A stretch of DNA of 64,000 nt. Origin: JABDKH01 sp963768565 (GTDB lineage: Bacteria > Bacteroidota > Rhodothermia > Rhodothermales > JABDKH01). Where the stretch lies: contig CAVYIO010000038.1 of assembly GCA_963768565.1 (NCBI GenBank), positions 124,001 through 188,000 on the forward strand, given 5' to 3'. Positions 55,001 through 64,000 of the stretch are shown piece by piece. How positions within the stretch are numbered: position 1 is the stretch's first letter; every line of letters begins with the position of its first letter. The position numbers and the translations under genes are program-made. The notes beneath the pieces were generated by a model, which saw only the letters and a list, made by a program, of their open reading frames with translations, searched no databases and had not been told where the DNA came from.

Positions 55001-55185
55001 AGCTGAAATTCGTCGATGAGATCGTGGCCGGCCAACCGATCGAGCGGGTACCGGTGATCAGCGCCGGAGTCTCGAGTCGCTTCAACCTGTTCGGATACAT
55101 GGTCCTGGAAATCTTTTACGCATACCCCTTCCAGCGTCCCATTAAGGGAGGTTATGTGGGATTCCAGCTGATTCCAGGTTGGTAG
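52089..55185 (+). CDS. Exported metallopeptidase-like/PD40-propeller/barrel protein, frame broken by one +1 shift
   Basis: The product starts with a signal peptide (MRRSLIAFAALMVFSGIAAI ... GHAQ) and a peptidase MA-like domain with a HExxH motif (VLGHELVHSFQYD) and LIEGTAEYLS. At 52959-52960 (AATGAAGGAAACA) one extra G moves the frame; after a +1 step the protein continues directly as EETTGGDLSIAPSVSPDG into five PD40 repeats (SWSPDGRKFAFVT, AWSPDGNYIAFSG, AWSPDGRTLAFVTD and others) and a C-terminal outer-membrane barrel (LFADAGLAWSKGETPK). Repaired length is about 1031 residues. It is the sister of the gene at 24778 and should sit in the outer membrane. Confidence 0.8.
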
Positions 55186-55228
55186 ACGCGAGGGCGGCGT
55201 CTGGATGCCTTTCCGGTTCCGGGTGCTG

Positions 55229-56029
55229 TCAGGCAGGTTGCACCAGCATCTCGATCCGGGCAGTGGACACGGCCTGGCCACCAATCAGCACGCGGTTTCC
55301 ACGAATCGCTACGTGAACGACTCCTCCACGTGTTGATGCCTGGTATCCGGTCAGATCGGGCTTGTCAAGGCGGGAAGCCCAGTAGGGCCCGAGACAGCAG
55401 TGCGCCGAACCGGTCACGGGGTCTTCCGGGATACCGAACTGAGGCGCAAAGTAGCGGGACACGAAGTCAAACGCCGCGTCACGGCTCAGTGCGGTGACGA
55501 TCATTCCCCTCGAACCGAGGCTGGCAACGGCCGCCATATCAGGACGCAGCGAACGCACTGCCTCCTCTGAATCGAGCACGACCATATAATCCAGACGATT
55601 TCTCCATCCCTCTACTATACGGGCGGGTACGGCGTCCAGAAGAGCCTGTGGAGCCTCCACTTCTCCGGCCGGCTCGGAGGGAAAATCCATCATGATCCGA
55701 TCGCCATCTCTCCAGGCCATCAGGCGCCCGCTGAGGGTCTCGAACGTGATCCTCGCGCCTGGAGGAACGACGCCTTCAGTCCACAACACGTGTGCACTTG
55801 CCAGTGTGGCGTGACCACAAAGATCGACTTCCGCAGCCGGCGTGAACCAGCGAAGACCGAAGGAATCCCCTCGTGGCGTAAGAAACGCTGTCTCGGAGAG
55901 ATTCATCTCGGCTGCCACGGCCTGCATGTATGTGTCAGGCACCGGGTCCGACAGCAGTGTCACCGCCGCCGGATTTCCCCCGAACGGCTGCGCAGTGAAA
56001 GCATCGACCTGATAAAGAACGATTCCCAT
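55229..56029 (-). CDS. PhzF-family isomerase-like protein
   Basis: A 266-residue protein from ATG 56029 (MGIVLYQVDAFTAQPFGGNP). It shows PAAVTLLSDPVPDTYMQAVA, the catalytic glutamate in MNLSETAFLTP and the C-terminal GIPEDPVTGSAHCCLGPYWA motif. The family shares the diaminopimelate-epimerase fold; PhzF isomerises an intermediate of phenazine synthesis, but most members outside phenazine clusters have unknown substrates, and no phenazine genes are present here. An upstream in-frame ATG (56104) would add 25 unrelated residues. Confidence 0.9.
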   Translation of the reverse strand: MGIVLYQVDAFTAQPFGGNPAAVTLLSDPVPDTYMQAVAAEMNLSETAFLTPRGDSFGLRWFTPAAEVDLCGHATLASAHVLWTEGVVPPGARITFETLSGRLMAWRDGDRIMMDFPSEPAGEVEAPQALLDAVPARIVEGWRNRLDYMVVLDSEEAVRSLRPDMAAVASLGSRGMIVTALSRDAAFDFVSRYFAPQFGIPEDPVTGSAHCCLGPYWASRLDKPDLTGYQASTRGGVVHVAIRGNRVLIGGQAVSTARIEMLVQPA

Positions 56030-56181
56030 AGCGGTTGTGAGGTGGTCGGGTATGGCGGAGAGCGTATCCGGCAAATGTCCGTATGGCACGGCGAAAGGGT
56101 GCAAGTTAAATTGCCCGACGTTGAATTCCCTGGTGGCATTGCACGTTCATCGAGCACCGAGCAGCGAGGTCAAGCACACAG

Positions 56182-57288
56182 GTGTATCCGGCACTGAGGC
56201 GTCTACTTTTCAGCTTGCCACCCGAAGTGGCCCACTATCTGTCGTTTGCAGCCGGTCATACGGCCCAATCGGTCGGATCCGGTGTCGTCGATCGGCTCTT
56301 CCGATTCGATCACGACGCGTTGCGCGTATCGTTATGGGGTCAAAAGTTCTCGAGCCCGGTCGGCCTTGCCGCCGGCTTTGACAAGAACGCCGCACTCATC
56401 GACTTTTGGCCGCGCCTGGGATTCGGTTTTGCCGAAGTCGGTTCGGTGACGTTGCGACCTTCACGTGGCAATCCTCGGCCACGCGTATTTCGAATGGTTG
56501 ACGACGGTGCACTCATCAACAGAATGGGGCTGAACAACGACGGTGCCGAGCGTATTGCCGCACGGATCGGAAACCGCGGCATGTATCATCCCTTCCCCCT
56601 TGGCATCAACATCGCCAAGACTCACGACGAGAGCATTGTGGGTACCGATGCAATCGAGGACTATGTCGAGAGCTTCAGACTTCTGGCGCCGGCAGCCAAC
56701 TATGTCGCGCTCAACGTCTCGTGTCCCAACACCGCCGAGGGAAAGACGTTCGAAGAACCTGAGCCGCTCGACCAACTTCTCGGGCGAGTATTTGAGGTTC
56801 GCGAGGAGGTCAATCCCCGGGTCCCTATCCTTGTAAAACTTTCGCCTCCGCTGTCCGATCGTGTCGTATTCGACAGCCTGCTTGAAGAACTGCTCACCGT
56901 CTGCGTCTCACACGGAATACACGGTTTCATCGCCACGAACACAGCTGCAGATCGCGCCGGACTTAGCGCGGACACGAATCAGCTCGAACGTATCGGGCCA
57001 GGCGGACTCAGCGGCAGACCCATCCACCGGCGTTCTACACGTATGGTGCGATACCTGTATGAAAAGACAGACGGAGCGATTCCGATTATCGGTGTGGGCG
57101 GAATCGACTCGGCCGAGAGCGCGTATGCGAAGATCAAGGCCGGCGCGTCCCTCGTGCAGCTCTATACGGGGCTTGTCTACCAGGGTCCGGGCCTGGTGAA
57201 GATCATCAAGGAGCAACTCGTAGCACTGCTTCAGGAGGACGGTTATAATAGTGTCTCGCAAGCGGTTGGAGCTGACTTGGCCTCTTGA
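56182..57288 (+). CDS. pyrD: Dihydroorotate dehydrogenase (quinone type, class 2)
   Basis: The 368-residue protein starts at GTG 56182. The N-terminal amphipathic helices (LRRLLFSLPPEVAHYLSFAA) and PVGLAAGFDKNAALIDFWPR, FAEVGSVTLRPSRGNPRPRV and INRMGLNNDG are those of membrane-associated class 2 enzymes, which pass electrons to quinone in pyrimidine synthesis. FMN-binding motifs GFIATNTAADRAGL and IPIIGVGGIDSAESAYAKIK are intact. The catalytic-base motif reads NVSCPNTAEG; class 2 enzymes normally have Ser at the position occupied here by Cys. Confidence 0.94.
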   Translation: MYPALRRLLFSLPPEVAHYLSFAAGHTAQSVGSGVVDRLFRFDHDALRVSLWGQKFSSPVGLAAGFDKNAALIDFWPRLGFGFAEVGSVTLRPSRGNPRPRVFRMVDDGALINRMGLNNDGAERIAARIGNRGMYHPFPLGINIAKTHDESIVGTDAIEDYVESFRLLAPAANYVALNVSCPNTAEGKTFEEPEPLDQLLGRVFEVREEVNPRVPILVKLSPPLSDRVVFDSLLEELLTVCVSHGIHGFIATNTAADRAGLSADTNQLERIGPGGLSGRPIHRRSTRMVRYLYEKTDGAIPIIGVGGIDSAESAYAKIKAGASLVQLYTGLVYQGPGLVKIIKEQLVALLQEDGYNSVSQAVGADLAS

Positions 57289-57354
57289 TTTTCGAGCCTG
57301 AATTCAGACGGGACGTATATTTACCGAATCATTATCCCCTCCGCGTGACATCGC

Positions 57355-59245
57355 ATGCCCGCAATTGTCGAGTTCGATACTATTCCGCAGCTGTTCCGAA
57401 ATCTCGTCGGCGTTTACGCGGGCCAGAACAGAGCAGCGCTCAGCTACAAAGACCGCAACACCAAGCAGTGGGTCGATATCACGTGGAAGAATCTCGAGCG
57501 CCGTGTGAACGCACTCGCCGGTTTCATGCACAAGCACGGGATCAGGAAGGGCGACCGGGTCGGGATCCTGTCCGAGAACCGACCCGAGTGGGCCATCACC
57601 GATCTTGCAACACAGATTCTCGGGGGTGTGAGTGTTTCTCTCTACACGTCGTTGCCGGCAGATCAGGTTGAGTACATCTTGCGCGACAGCGGCTCGAAGA
57701 TGTTCATCGTGTCCACGAACGTTCAGTTCAAAAAGGCACAGAAGGTTTTTGACCGCTGCGACGACCTTGAGTTCGTGATCACTCTGACGGATTCAAAAGA
57801 TGACGACCCCTCCTATGCACATTACTGGGATGATGTGTTGGACGAAGGAATCGAGTACTGGGCCGAGGAGGAGAACCGCCTCATCCCGATTGGCGATGGA
57901 CTCACGCCGGACGATCTCAGCGCTCTCATTTACACGAGCGGCACAACCGGGAACCCGAAAGGCGTAATGTTGACGCATGGCAACCTGTGCTCCAACGTGA
58001 AGGCTGCGCTGGAACGAATACCATTTGGTCCGACGGACCACCATCTATCGTTTCTGCCGCTATGCCATTCCTTCGAGCGCACGTGCGGATTCGTGGCGGT
58101 ACTGGCCTGCGGAGCCCGGATCTCCTACGCAGAAAGCGTCGACGCAGTCAATCGAAATCTCGCGGAGGTAAACCCGACGGTGCTGATATCCGTGCCGCGC
58201 CTCTTCGAGAAAATCTACAACGTCATTTCCAAATCAGTCTCAGAGGGATCCGCTGTCAAGCAAAAGATCTTCCGAGAGCGCAGTGAATGCCGGGTCGCTT
58301 GCTGCAACACGCGTTAAAGAAGGGAAGCGGGTTTCGCCCCTTCTGAAGCTTCGGAGATCATTGGGACACAAACTCGTTTTTGAAAAACTTCACGACAAAC
58401 TGGGCGGCAATGTCCGGTTTGCGGTGTCTGGCGGTGCAGCACTTCCAAAGGCTATCGGCGAGTTCTTCGAGGCCGCGGGAGTCAGCATCATCGAAGGATA
58501 CGGACTGACAGAGACCGCCCCGATTCTCACGGTCAATCCGGCCGACCACCCGCGCTACGGAACCGTCGGCCAGGTGATCCCGGGCGTGACCATCGGGATC
58601 CAGCGGCTTAGCGATCAAGTGATCGTTGGACAACTCTCGGGAGACGACTACCCGTCAGATCTCACGACGTCCGACGGAGAAATCATCGCCCGGGGTCCGA
58701 ACGTAATGAAGGGATACTGGCACAACGACGAGGCAACGGCAGTCGCGATCGACAAGCAGGGCTGGTATCACACGGGGGACGTCGGTCGATTCGATGGCGG
58801 CTACCTGCGCATCACGGACCGGATCAAGCACATGATCGTGTCGAAGGGTGGTAAGAATATCTACCCGGGACCGATCGAGGAAATCTTCCGGAGCGTGCCA
58901 CTCATTGATCAAATCATGATCGTCGGCGAAGGCCGCGAGTTTCTGAGCGCTATCGTCGTGCCCGACCTCGAGGCGCTCCAGGCGTACGCCGATGAGCACA
59001 GCATTACGCACTCGACCATGGAAGGCCTGGTCTACAACGACACGGTTCAGGACCTCTTCAGAAGCGAGTTCAAGTCATACTCTCGAAATGCCGCCGCCCA
59101 TGAAAAGGTGCGTGACTTCCGCATTATCCTGGAGCCGTTCACTGTTGAAAACGGCATGTTGACGCCCACGATGAAACCGAAGAGGCGAATCATCGAAGCG
59201 GAATATGCAGGACTTATCGAAGACATGTACGAGCACGTCGTGTAG
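57355..59245 (+). CDS. Long-chain fatty acid-CoA ligase, frame broken by one +1 shift
   Basis: An AMP-forming acyl-CoA synthetase of about 629 residues when repaired. The first part has the ATP motif LIYTSGTTGNPKGVMLTHGN, and HSFERTCGFVAVLACGARIS. Near 58270-58283 (ATCTTCCGAGAGCGCAGTGA) one extra base breaks the frame; a +1 step joins ...KQKIFESAVNAG to SLAATRVKEGKRVSPLLKLR. The second part has GYGLTETAPILTVN, the motif WYHTGDVGRFDGGYLRITDR and the C-terminal lysine region MLTPTMKPKRRIIE. It activates fatty acids for degradation or lipid synthesis. It begins 66 bp after pyrD. Confidence 0.88.
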
Positions 59246-59360
59246 GCCCACCCGGCACGGTGCGAAAGTTTGACGAACGTCCGACGTACGGTTTTCGGTG
59301 CGCATGGAAGCATGTATCTTCCGAATCCTGTCGCAAAGACGGGCGTACGAGACACAGATT

Positions 59361-59434
<74 letters not shown>

Positions 59435-59440
59435 CGCAAG

Positions 59441-59484
59441 AAGGATCGAGATCGGCAACTTCGCCTCTATCTCGATCCTTTTTT
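59441..59484 (+). terminator. Strong intrinsic terminator after tRNA-Pro
   Basis: AAGGATCGAGAT (59441-59452) pairs perfectly with ATCTCGATCCTT (59469-59480), a 12-bp stem followed by six T residues (59479-59484). It starts 7 bp after the tRNA. Confidence 0.92.
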
Positions 59485-59528
59485 GATTCACAGCATCAGA
59501 ACTACGCGGCACGCGAACACGACGCCCG

Positions 59529-59960
59529 TCAGATCGGCGACCTGTCTATCTCAGCACGGATCCACGCCACAATCTCCGGATGATTCCGGGCCACACGATC
59601 CAGCAATCTTCCGACGTCTTCCTTATCGAGTCCATCGACCAGATGGCTGGCCGCCTGCGGCAGAGGACTTGCGTCAGTCTCCTCAAGACACCCGAGGAGT
59701 GCGGCGACCACGTGCTTACACCACGCTCCCGCAAAATAGGGACATGAGCATTCCACGCTCGTCACCACCTTGTCGTCGTGCCGTATCCGAATGTTGTACG
59801 GGGCGTATTGACTGCCCTTGACGAGAGCGTCGATGGTGGTCTCGGAAGTTCGCTTGATGGAAACGACCGCTCCTTCACGCTGATACCTTTCGCCCCGATC
59901 GTACGAGCCTTCTGCCGCGTGATCATGGACGTACGACGTGGTCAGACCCGGTACCTTCAT
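59529..59960 (-). CDS. SWIM zinc-finger protein
   Basis: A 143-residue protein from ATG 59960 (MKVPGLTTSYVHDHAAEGSY). The central SWIM motif CxCx(n)CxH is seen in VECSCPYFAGAWCKHVVAAL. Preceding it is the usual GERYQREGAVVSIKR ... KGSQYAPYNIRI strand region, and after it helices of unknown role. SWIM proteins bind DNA or proteins; in bacteria many are stand-alone and uncharacterised. It is convergent with the tRNA terminator region and divergent from the Rieske-TPP gene. Confidence 0.85.
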   Translation of the reverse strand: MKVPGLTTSYVHDHAAEGSYDRGERYQREGAVVSIKRTSETTIDALVKGSQYAPYNIRIRHDDKVVTSVECSCPYFAGAWCKHVVAALLGCLEETDASPLPQAASHLVDGLDKEDVGRLLDRVARNHPEIVAWIRAEIDRSPI

Positions 59961-60115
59961 GGCAAGTGGATTTGGTTTGGTGAAACGCCGCGCTATCGGC
60001 AATCTGCCCGACGATTCGAACACTGTCCTGTGTGATTGAAGGTAACGTTTTCCCGTTTTCGAAGACCTACATTCCCGTAACCGCCCGATTCACCTGACCC
60101 GACAGATAGAGCCCC

Positions 60116-62100
60116 ATGCCTCACGATACGAGCAAGCCTGAGGAACCCGTTAAAATGATGTGGCACAAGGTTCTGAATCCCGATGAGCTGCCCGAGGGCC
60201 GCGTTCAAAGTGTCACCTGCGCACATAAGACCCTCTGCTTGACCCACTGGAACGGAAGCTACGGTGCGCTTGACAACAGGTGTCCACACCAGGGCGGACC
60301 GTTGGGCGAAGGCTCCATCGAGAATGGACTCCTGCGGTGTCCGTGGCATGGCTGGGACTATGATCCTCTGTCAGGAAAGGCACCGGGCTTTGATGACGGT
60401 GTCGAGTCGTTTCCGGTCGAGGCGCGTAGCGACGGGATCTATGTCGGCCTCCACGCCGAGGTGGAACGCCCGCGGACCGTGTCAGACGTGATGACGGACA
60501 CAATGATCGCGTGGGGCGTGCGATGGGTATTCGGTATGGTTGGTCACTCGAACCTTGGCCTGGCGGATTCCCTGCGCGCGCAGGAAGGCCTCGGGAAGCT
60601 GAGATATATCGGCATTCGCCATGAAGGTGCAGCTTCGTTCGCCGCGTCGGCATACGGAAAGCTGACCGGCCGACCCGCCGCCTGTTTTAGCATTGCGGGT
60701 CCTGGAGCCACAAATCTTCTTACTGGCCTGTGGGATGCGAATGTTGACAGGTCGCCAGTTCTTGCCCTGACGGGCGCAGGTAGACACCCAGGTACTGGGT
60801 CCGGGCGCGTTTCAGGAAATCGACCTGCAAGCCGCGTTCGGACGAGTCGCTCAGTGGAGTCAGTCGGTCCTTCACAGCAGTCGCCACGCGGAACTCATGA
60901 ATCTCGCCTGCAAGAATGCGATTCTCAACAGAGGCGTATCGCACTTGATTTTCCCGGACGAGGTACAATCACTTGAAGCAGCGGAATCGCCGGCGGGGAG
61001 ACCGAACGGGCGCGTAACGACGACAGACATCTCCCCCCCGTCGGAAAGTCTGGATCGAGCCATCGCCCTCCTGTCTGACTCGGTGCGGCCCGTCATCATT
61101 GTTGGTCATGGCGCTCGCAACTCGATGAACGATATCATTGAACTTGGAGAAGCGTTGTCCTGCCCCATCATCACAACCTTTAAGGGAAAGGGACAGATCT
61201 CCGACCGTCATGAACTCGGTTGTGGCGTTCTCGGTCGAAGCGGAACCGCCGATTGCAAGCTACTTCATGAATGAGGCCGACTTGCTTCTGGTTTTCGGTG
61301 CAAGCTTCAGCAATCACACGGGTATCTCGAGCAAGATTCCGATTATTCAGGTGGACTTCGACCCGATGGCGCTGGGCAGATTCCACTCGGTGGAAGTCCC
61401 GCTATGGGGAGATGTTGGAGTGACGGCGTCTCGTCTTTTGCAGAGTCTGGTGGAGAGTCAGGCTGTTGACCAACGCGCAGAAATCGCTGAACGCTGGCGA
61501 ATCTGGAGACAGGAGAAAGAGAGTCGGCGCAGAGATGACCGCGGTGAGGGTGTCAACTCCGCCCAGATCTTTGATGTGCTTACGGAGACGTGTCCGGCAG
61601 ATGCAATCATTGCCGTCGACGTGGGTAATAACACCTACTCGTTCGGACGGTACTTCGAATGCGAGCGCCAGACGGTTCTCATGTCGGGCTATCTGGGGTC
61701 GATCGGATTCGCCTTTCCGGCAGCGATGGGAGCGTGGGCCGCGACACAGGAGAAGGACTCGCCGTTTACCGGCCGGCCCGTCGTGTCTATTTCCGGCGAT
61801 GGCGGATTCGCGCAATACATGGCTGAGTTGACGACGGCCGTGAAGTACGGGATGAACATCACGCACGTGTTGCTGAACAACAGCGAGCTCGGCAAGATCT
61901 CGAAGGAGCAACGAGCCGGTGACTGGGACGTCTGGCAGACGTCGTTGACCAATCCGAGTTTCGCTGCGTACGCAAAGCTATGCGGCGCGCAAGGCCAGCG
62001 GGTGAAGACGGCGAACGACCTCCGCGCGGCGATTGAAAAAGCCCTGCTTCACAACGGACCGAGTCTTGTTGAAGTCCACTCTGACGCTCTTCTGATATAG
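60116..62100 (+). CDS. Rieske ferredoxin domain fused to a thiamine-pyrophosphate enzyme, frame broken by two +1 shifts
   Basis: Residues about 14-110 are a Rieske [2Fe-2S] domain: CPHQGGPLGEG ... CPWHGWDYDP (CxH ... CxxH ligands). The remainder is a TPP enzyme of the acetolactate synthase/pyruvate oxidase group: catalytic glutamate in IRHEGAASFAASAYGKLTG, a central FAD/ADP-type domain (VRPVIIVGHGARNSMNDIIE; IIQVDFDP), and the TPP/Mg motif SISGDGGFAQYM ... LLNNSELG. +1 moves are needed near 60771-60777 (joins LALTG to QVDTQVLGPGAFQE) and 61243-61250 (joins RSGT to PIASYFMNEADLL). Repaired length is about 660 residues. The Rieske cluster presumably passes electrons from the TPP site; substrate unknown. 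Confidence 0.8.
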
Positions 62101-62124
62101 AGTTCTTCTATCACGCGTGATACA

Positions 62125-62976
62125 ATGAGCAACCTGCAACTCGGACAAGTCGACCCGAAGATTCTGGTGGATGCCCGTCTCGAATTACACTGGGCGGCGC
62201 AGATCCTCGGGTTCGGTCGGACTGACGTACGGCGTCGCCGCCCCCGACTTCAGCCATACGAGTCTGACCTGGATCGAAGACCCCTGCCGCGCTTGGCAGC
62301 CCACCGCTCGGTGACCGGACCGGAGCCCGATTTGCACTAAAGATCGACGATCTGAGTCTACTGGCGATTGACGAGAATGGATCGACCCGACACCCTCTTG
62401 CAGGGCAAGCGTCTTGACGCGGGATATCACTGGCTCTCAAACGAGGTTTCTAAACGACTCGACAAGGCAGAAACGAAACAGCTGCTACGATTCGAACATG
62501 AAATGCCTGGTCATCCCGTCAAAGACGGGGCGGAGTTCGCTGCCGCCCCGGCCGAGCATTTCGCCGAGCTTGGTCGTTGGTACGCGACCGCGTTCCACCG
62601 ACTCCGAAGTTTCGCAGCCAGGACACCCGCGGCGTCACCGGTCAGATGCTGGCCTCACCATTTTGACGTGGCCACGCTCGTCCAGATCGACCCACCTGGA
62701 CGGGGTGAAGAGGCTCGGTCGATAGGCGTCGGGATGAGTCCCGGCGACGGAAGCTATGCTGAGCCATACTGGTACGTGACCCCGTGGCCGTACCCTGCGG
62801 CCGAACGTCTGCCCGAACTCGATACGGGTCGGTGGCACACTGATGGGTGGGTCGGCGCCGTGCTTACAGGTACGGAGGTTGTCGATCAATCGAAACATGC
62901 AAACCAGCAGGAATTCATCGATGCCTTCCTGCAAGAAGCTGCATTCGCCTGTCGTGCCGTGTTGAAGAACGACTGA
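62125..62976 (+). CDS. Uncharacterised conserved protein, frame broken by three +1 shifts
   Basis: A protein of about 282 residues if three +1 moves are made near 62212-62216, 62300-62304 and 62406-62413. Repaired it reads MSNLQLGQVDPKILVDARLE ... GLTYGVAAPDFSHTSLTWIE ... ALKIDDLSLLAIDENGS ... ALDAGYHWLSNEV, and then without interruption SPVRCWPHHFDVATLVQIDP, SIGVGMSPGDGSYAEPYWYV and TPWPYPAAERLPELDTGRWH. The His-rich HHFDV and the GDGSYAEPYWYVTPWPYP block look like conserved active-site or cofactor segments, but I do not recognise a named family. It lies between the two Rieske-fusion genes, 24 bp after the first and 50 bp before the second. Confidence 0.6.
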
Positions 62977-63026
62977 CAGGCGCGTTCTGAACCCCTCCGC
63001 CCAACTCCAATCAAACCGATGAATGC

Positions 63027-64000
63027 ATGAATCCCGACGAAACAACGCAGACCCTGAAGGTCGCCACCTGGAGTGAGCTCGCGGATCGCACTCCCACGTA
63101 CGCCCTGGCAGATTCAGTCGATCTCGTAGTCGTCCGATACGACGACAGCGTATCCGTGCTCTACGGACGCTGTCTACACCGCGGCGCCCTGATGTCGGAC
63201 GGACACGTCGACGGGCACAACTTGATATGCGGCGTCCATGGATGGGATTATCGATACGACACCGGTGTCAGCGAGTACGACAATTCGGAAGTGCTGCACA
63301 AGTTCGCCGCATGGGTGAGTCTCGACGACGATGCGGTCTATGTCGACCGGCATGAAATCATGGAGTGGACGAAGGAGAATCCACAACCGTATCAGCGGGA
63401 GGAATATCTCGGTCTCTATCAAGACGTCCACGGTGGACCGGAGGAACCGTTCAATGCCTATGTGCAGGAGCTTGCAAGAAACGGCCTCAAGAGCTTCGGG
63501 CATCACGGCAAAATGTCCGCCATGGGTGTTCCCCTCACCGACTTGCCGCGATGGGACGACATCCAGATCCTGACCGCGCAACTGGCGCGCCGACCGCTCG
63601 AAGATGATGCCGGCGTCGGCACCGAAGTTGTCATCGGGCCGGGCGCCGCACGACCCCTGTCGCTGGACATCCCCATCTTTGTCAGTGACATGAGTTATGG
63701 CGCGCTGAGCGAGGAGGCGAAGACGGCTTTGTCGATCGGGGCCGAGCACGCCGGCACCGGAATCTGCTCGGGCGAAGGTGGTATGCTTCCGGAGGAACAG
63801 CAGGCTAATACACGCTACTTCTACGAGCTCGCGTCTGGCAAATTCGGCTGGGACCTCGACAAGGCCTGCCAATCTCAAGCCTTCCACTTCAAGGCCGGCC
63901 AGGGAGCCAAGACGGGTACCGGTGGACACCTTCCGGGCGAAAAGGTCGTCGACAAGATTGCACAGGTGCGGGGGTTGGAGCCCGGTACTCCGGCGATCAG
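63027..64000 (+). CDS. Rieske domain fused to FMN-binding glutamate-synthase-like enzyme, C-terminus cut by window edge
   Basis: The frame is open from ATG 63027 to the end (324 codons, no shifts). Residues about 5-105 are a Rieske domain with ligands in CLHRGALMSDGH and CGVHGWDYRYDTG. From about residue 190 follows the FMN-binding domain of glutamate synthases: GPGAARPLSLDIPIFVSDMS, YGALSEEAKTALSIGAEHAG, GICSGEGGMLPEE and KAGQGAKTGTGGHLPGEKVV. Glutamate synthases transfer ammonia to 2-oxoglutarate; the stand-alone FMN family members often have unknown substrates. With the preceding gene it forms a pair of Rieske-fused oxidoreductases. The substrate is open. Confidence 0.85.
   Translation, partial: MNPDETTQTLKVATWSELADRTPTYALADSVDLVVVRYDDSVSVLYGRCLHRGALMSDGHVDGHNLICGVHGWDYRYDTGVSEYDNSEVLHKFAAWVSLDDDAVYVDRHEIMEWTKENPQPYQREEYLGLYQDVHGGPEEPFNAYVQELARNGLKSFGHHGKMSAMGVPLTDLPRWDDIQILTAQLARRPLEDDAGVGTEVVIGPGAARPLSLDIPIFVSDMSYGALSEEAKTALSIGAEHAGTGICSGEGGMLPEEQQANTRYFYELASGKFGWDLDKACQSQAFHFKAGQGAKTGTGGHLPGEKVVDKIAQVRGLEPGTPAI

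Noticed and set aside
53998..55284. A 428-codon minus-strand frame
   Set aside because: Antisense to the barrel part of the propeller protein, composition unlike a folded protein.

Overview
This 64 kb window looks like a chromosomal segment of a Rhodothermota/Bacteroidota-group bacterium. The evidence is a C-terminal sorting domain with the PYPNPFNPVT motif, a short RpoD without region 1.1, GH3-family and TldD genes of Bacteroidota type, an E2-E1 fused 2-oxoglutarate dehydrogenase, and GC-rich coding with few Shine-Dalgarno sequences. There are no insertion sequences, CRISPR arrays, integrases or phage genes. One tRNA (Pro, anticodon CGG) and four convincing intrinsic terminators are visible.

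Layout. (1) 1-4.0 kb, minus: rdgB, dtd, an ATP-grasp/SET fusion and a lipoprotein amidohydrolase cut by the left edge. (2) 4.2-4.4 kb, plus: rpsU. (3) 4.5-19.9 kb, minus: uvrA, an unknown gene, bactofilin, M23 peptidase, a DUF2795-like protein, a BamA-like barrel, a cNMP-binding protein, rlmD, an SDR enzyme and the large kgd gene. (4) 20-24.6 kb: a lipoprotein esterase, a Rad52/DdrA-like repair gene, an NfeD-flotillin pair and an orphan gene. A near-identical palindrome lies about 55 bp upstream of both the Rad52-like gene and the orphan. (5) 24.8-33.6 kb: a metallopeptidase-like/propeller/barrel protein, two MscS channels, and a very long ATPase-like gene translationally coupled to the second channel. 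(6) 33.7-40.8 kb: rpoD, a GH3 enzyme, folP-cdaA-pcm, two EutN/CcmL shell-vertex genes and a sorted secreted protein. (7) 40.8-51.7 kb, minus: mrdA-rodA-tldD-argS-pheA-ftsX-degenerate GGDEF-deoB, a wall, division and metabolism run. (8) 52-64 kb: a second propeller/barrel protein, phzF-like, pyrD, an acyl-CoA ligase, tRNA-Pro, a SWIM protein, and a closing cluster of a Rieske-TPP fusion, an unrecognised protein and a Rieske-glutamate-synthase fusion cut by the right edge.

Five genes (30.2-33.6, 52.1-55.2, 57.4-59.2, 60.1-62.1 and 62.1-63.0 kb) are open only if the reading frame moves by +1 at eleven places in total. All eleven moves have the same sign. Insertion-biased sequence error is the simplest explanation, but the uniform direction deserves a check. 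The most promising new biology is the lipoprotein-MscS/ATPase pair, the two Rieske-fused enzymes around an unknown protein, and the shared palindrome that may define a DNA-repair regulon.
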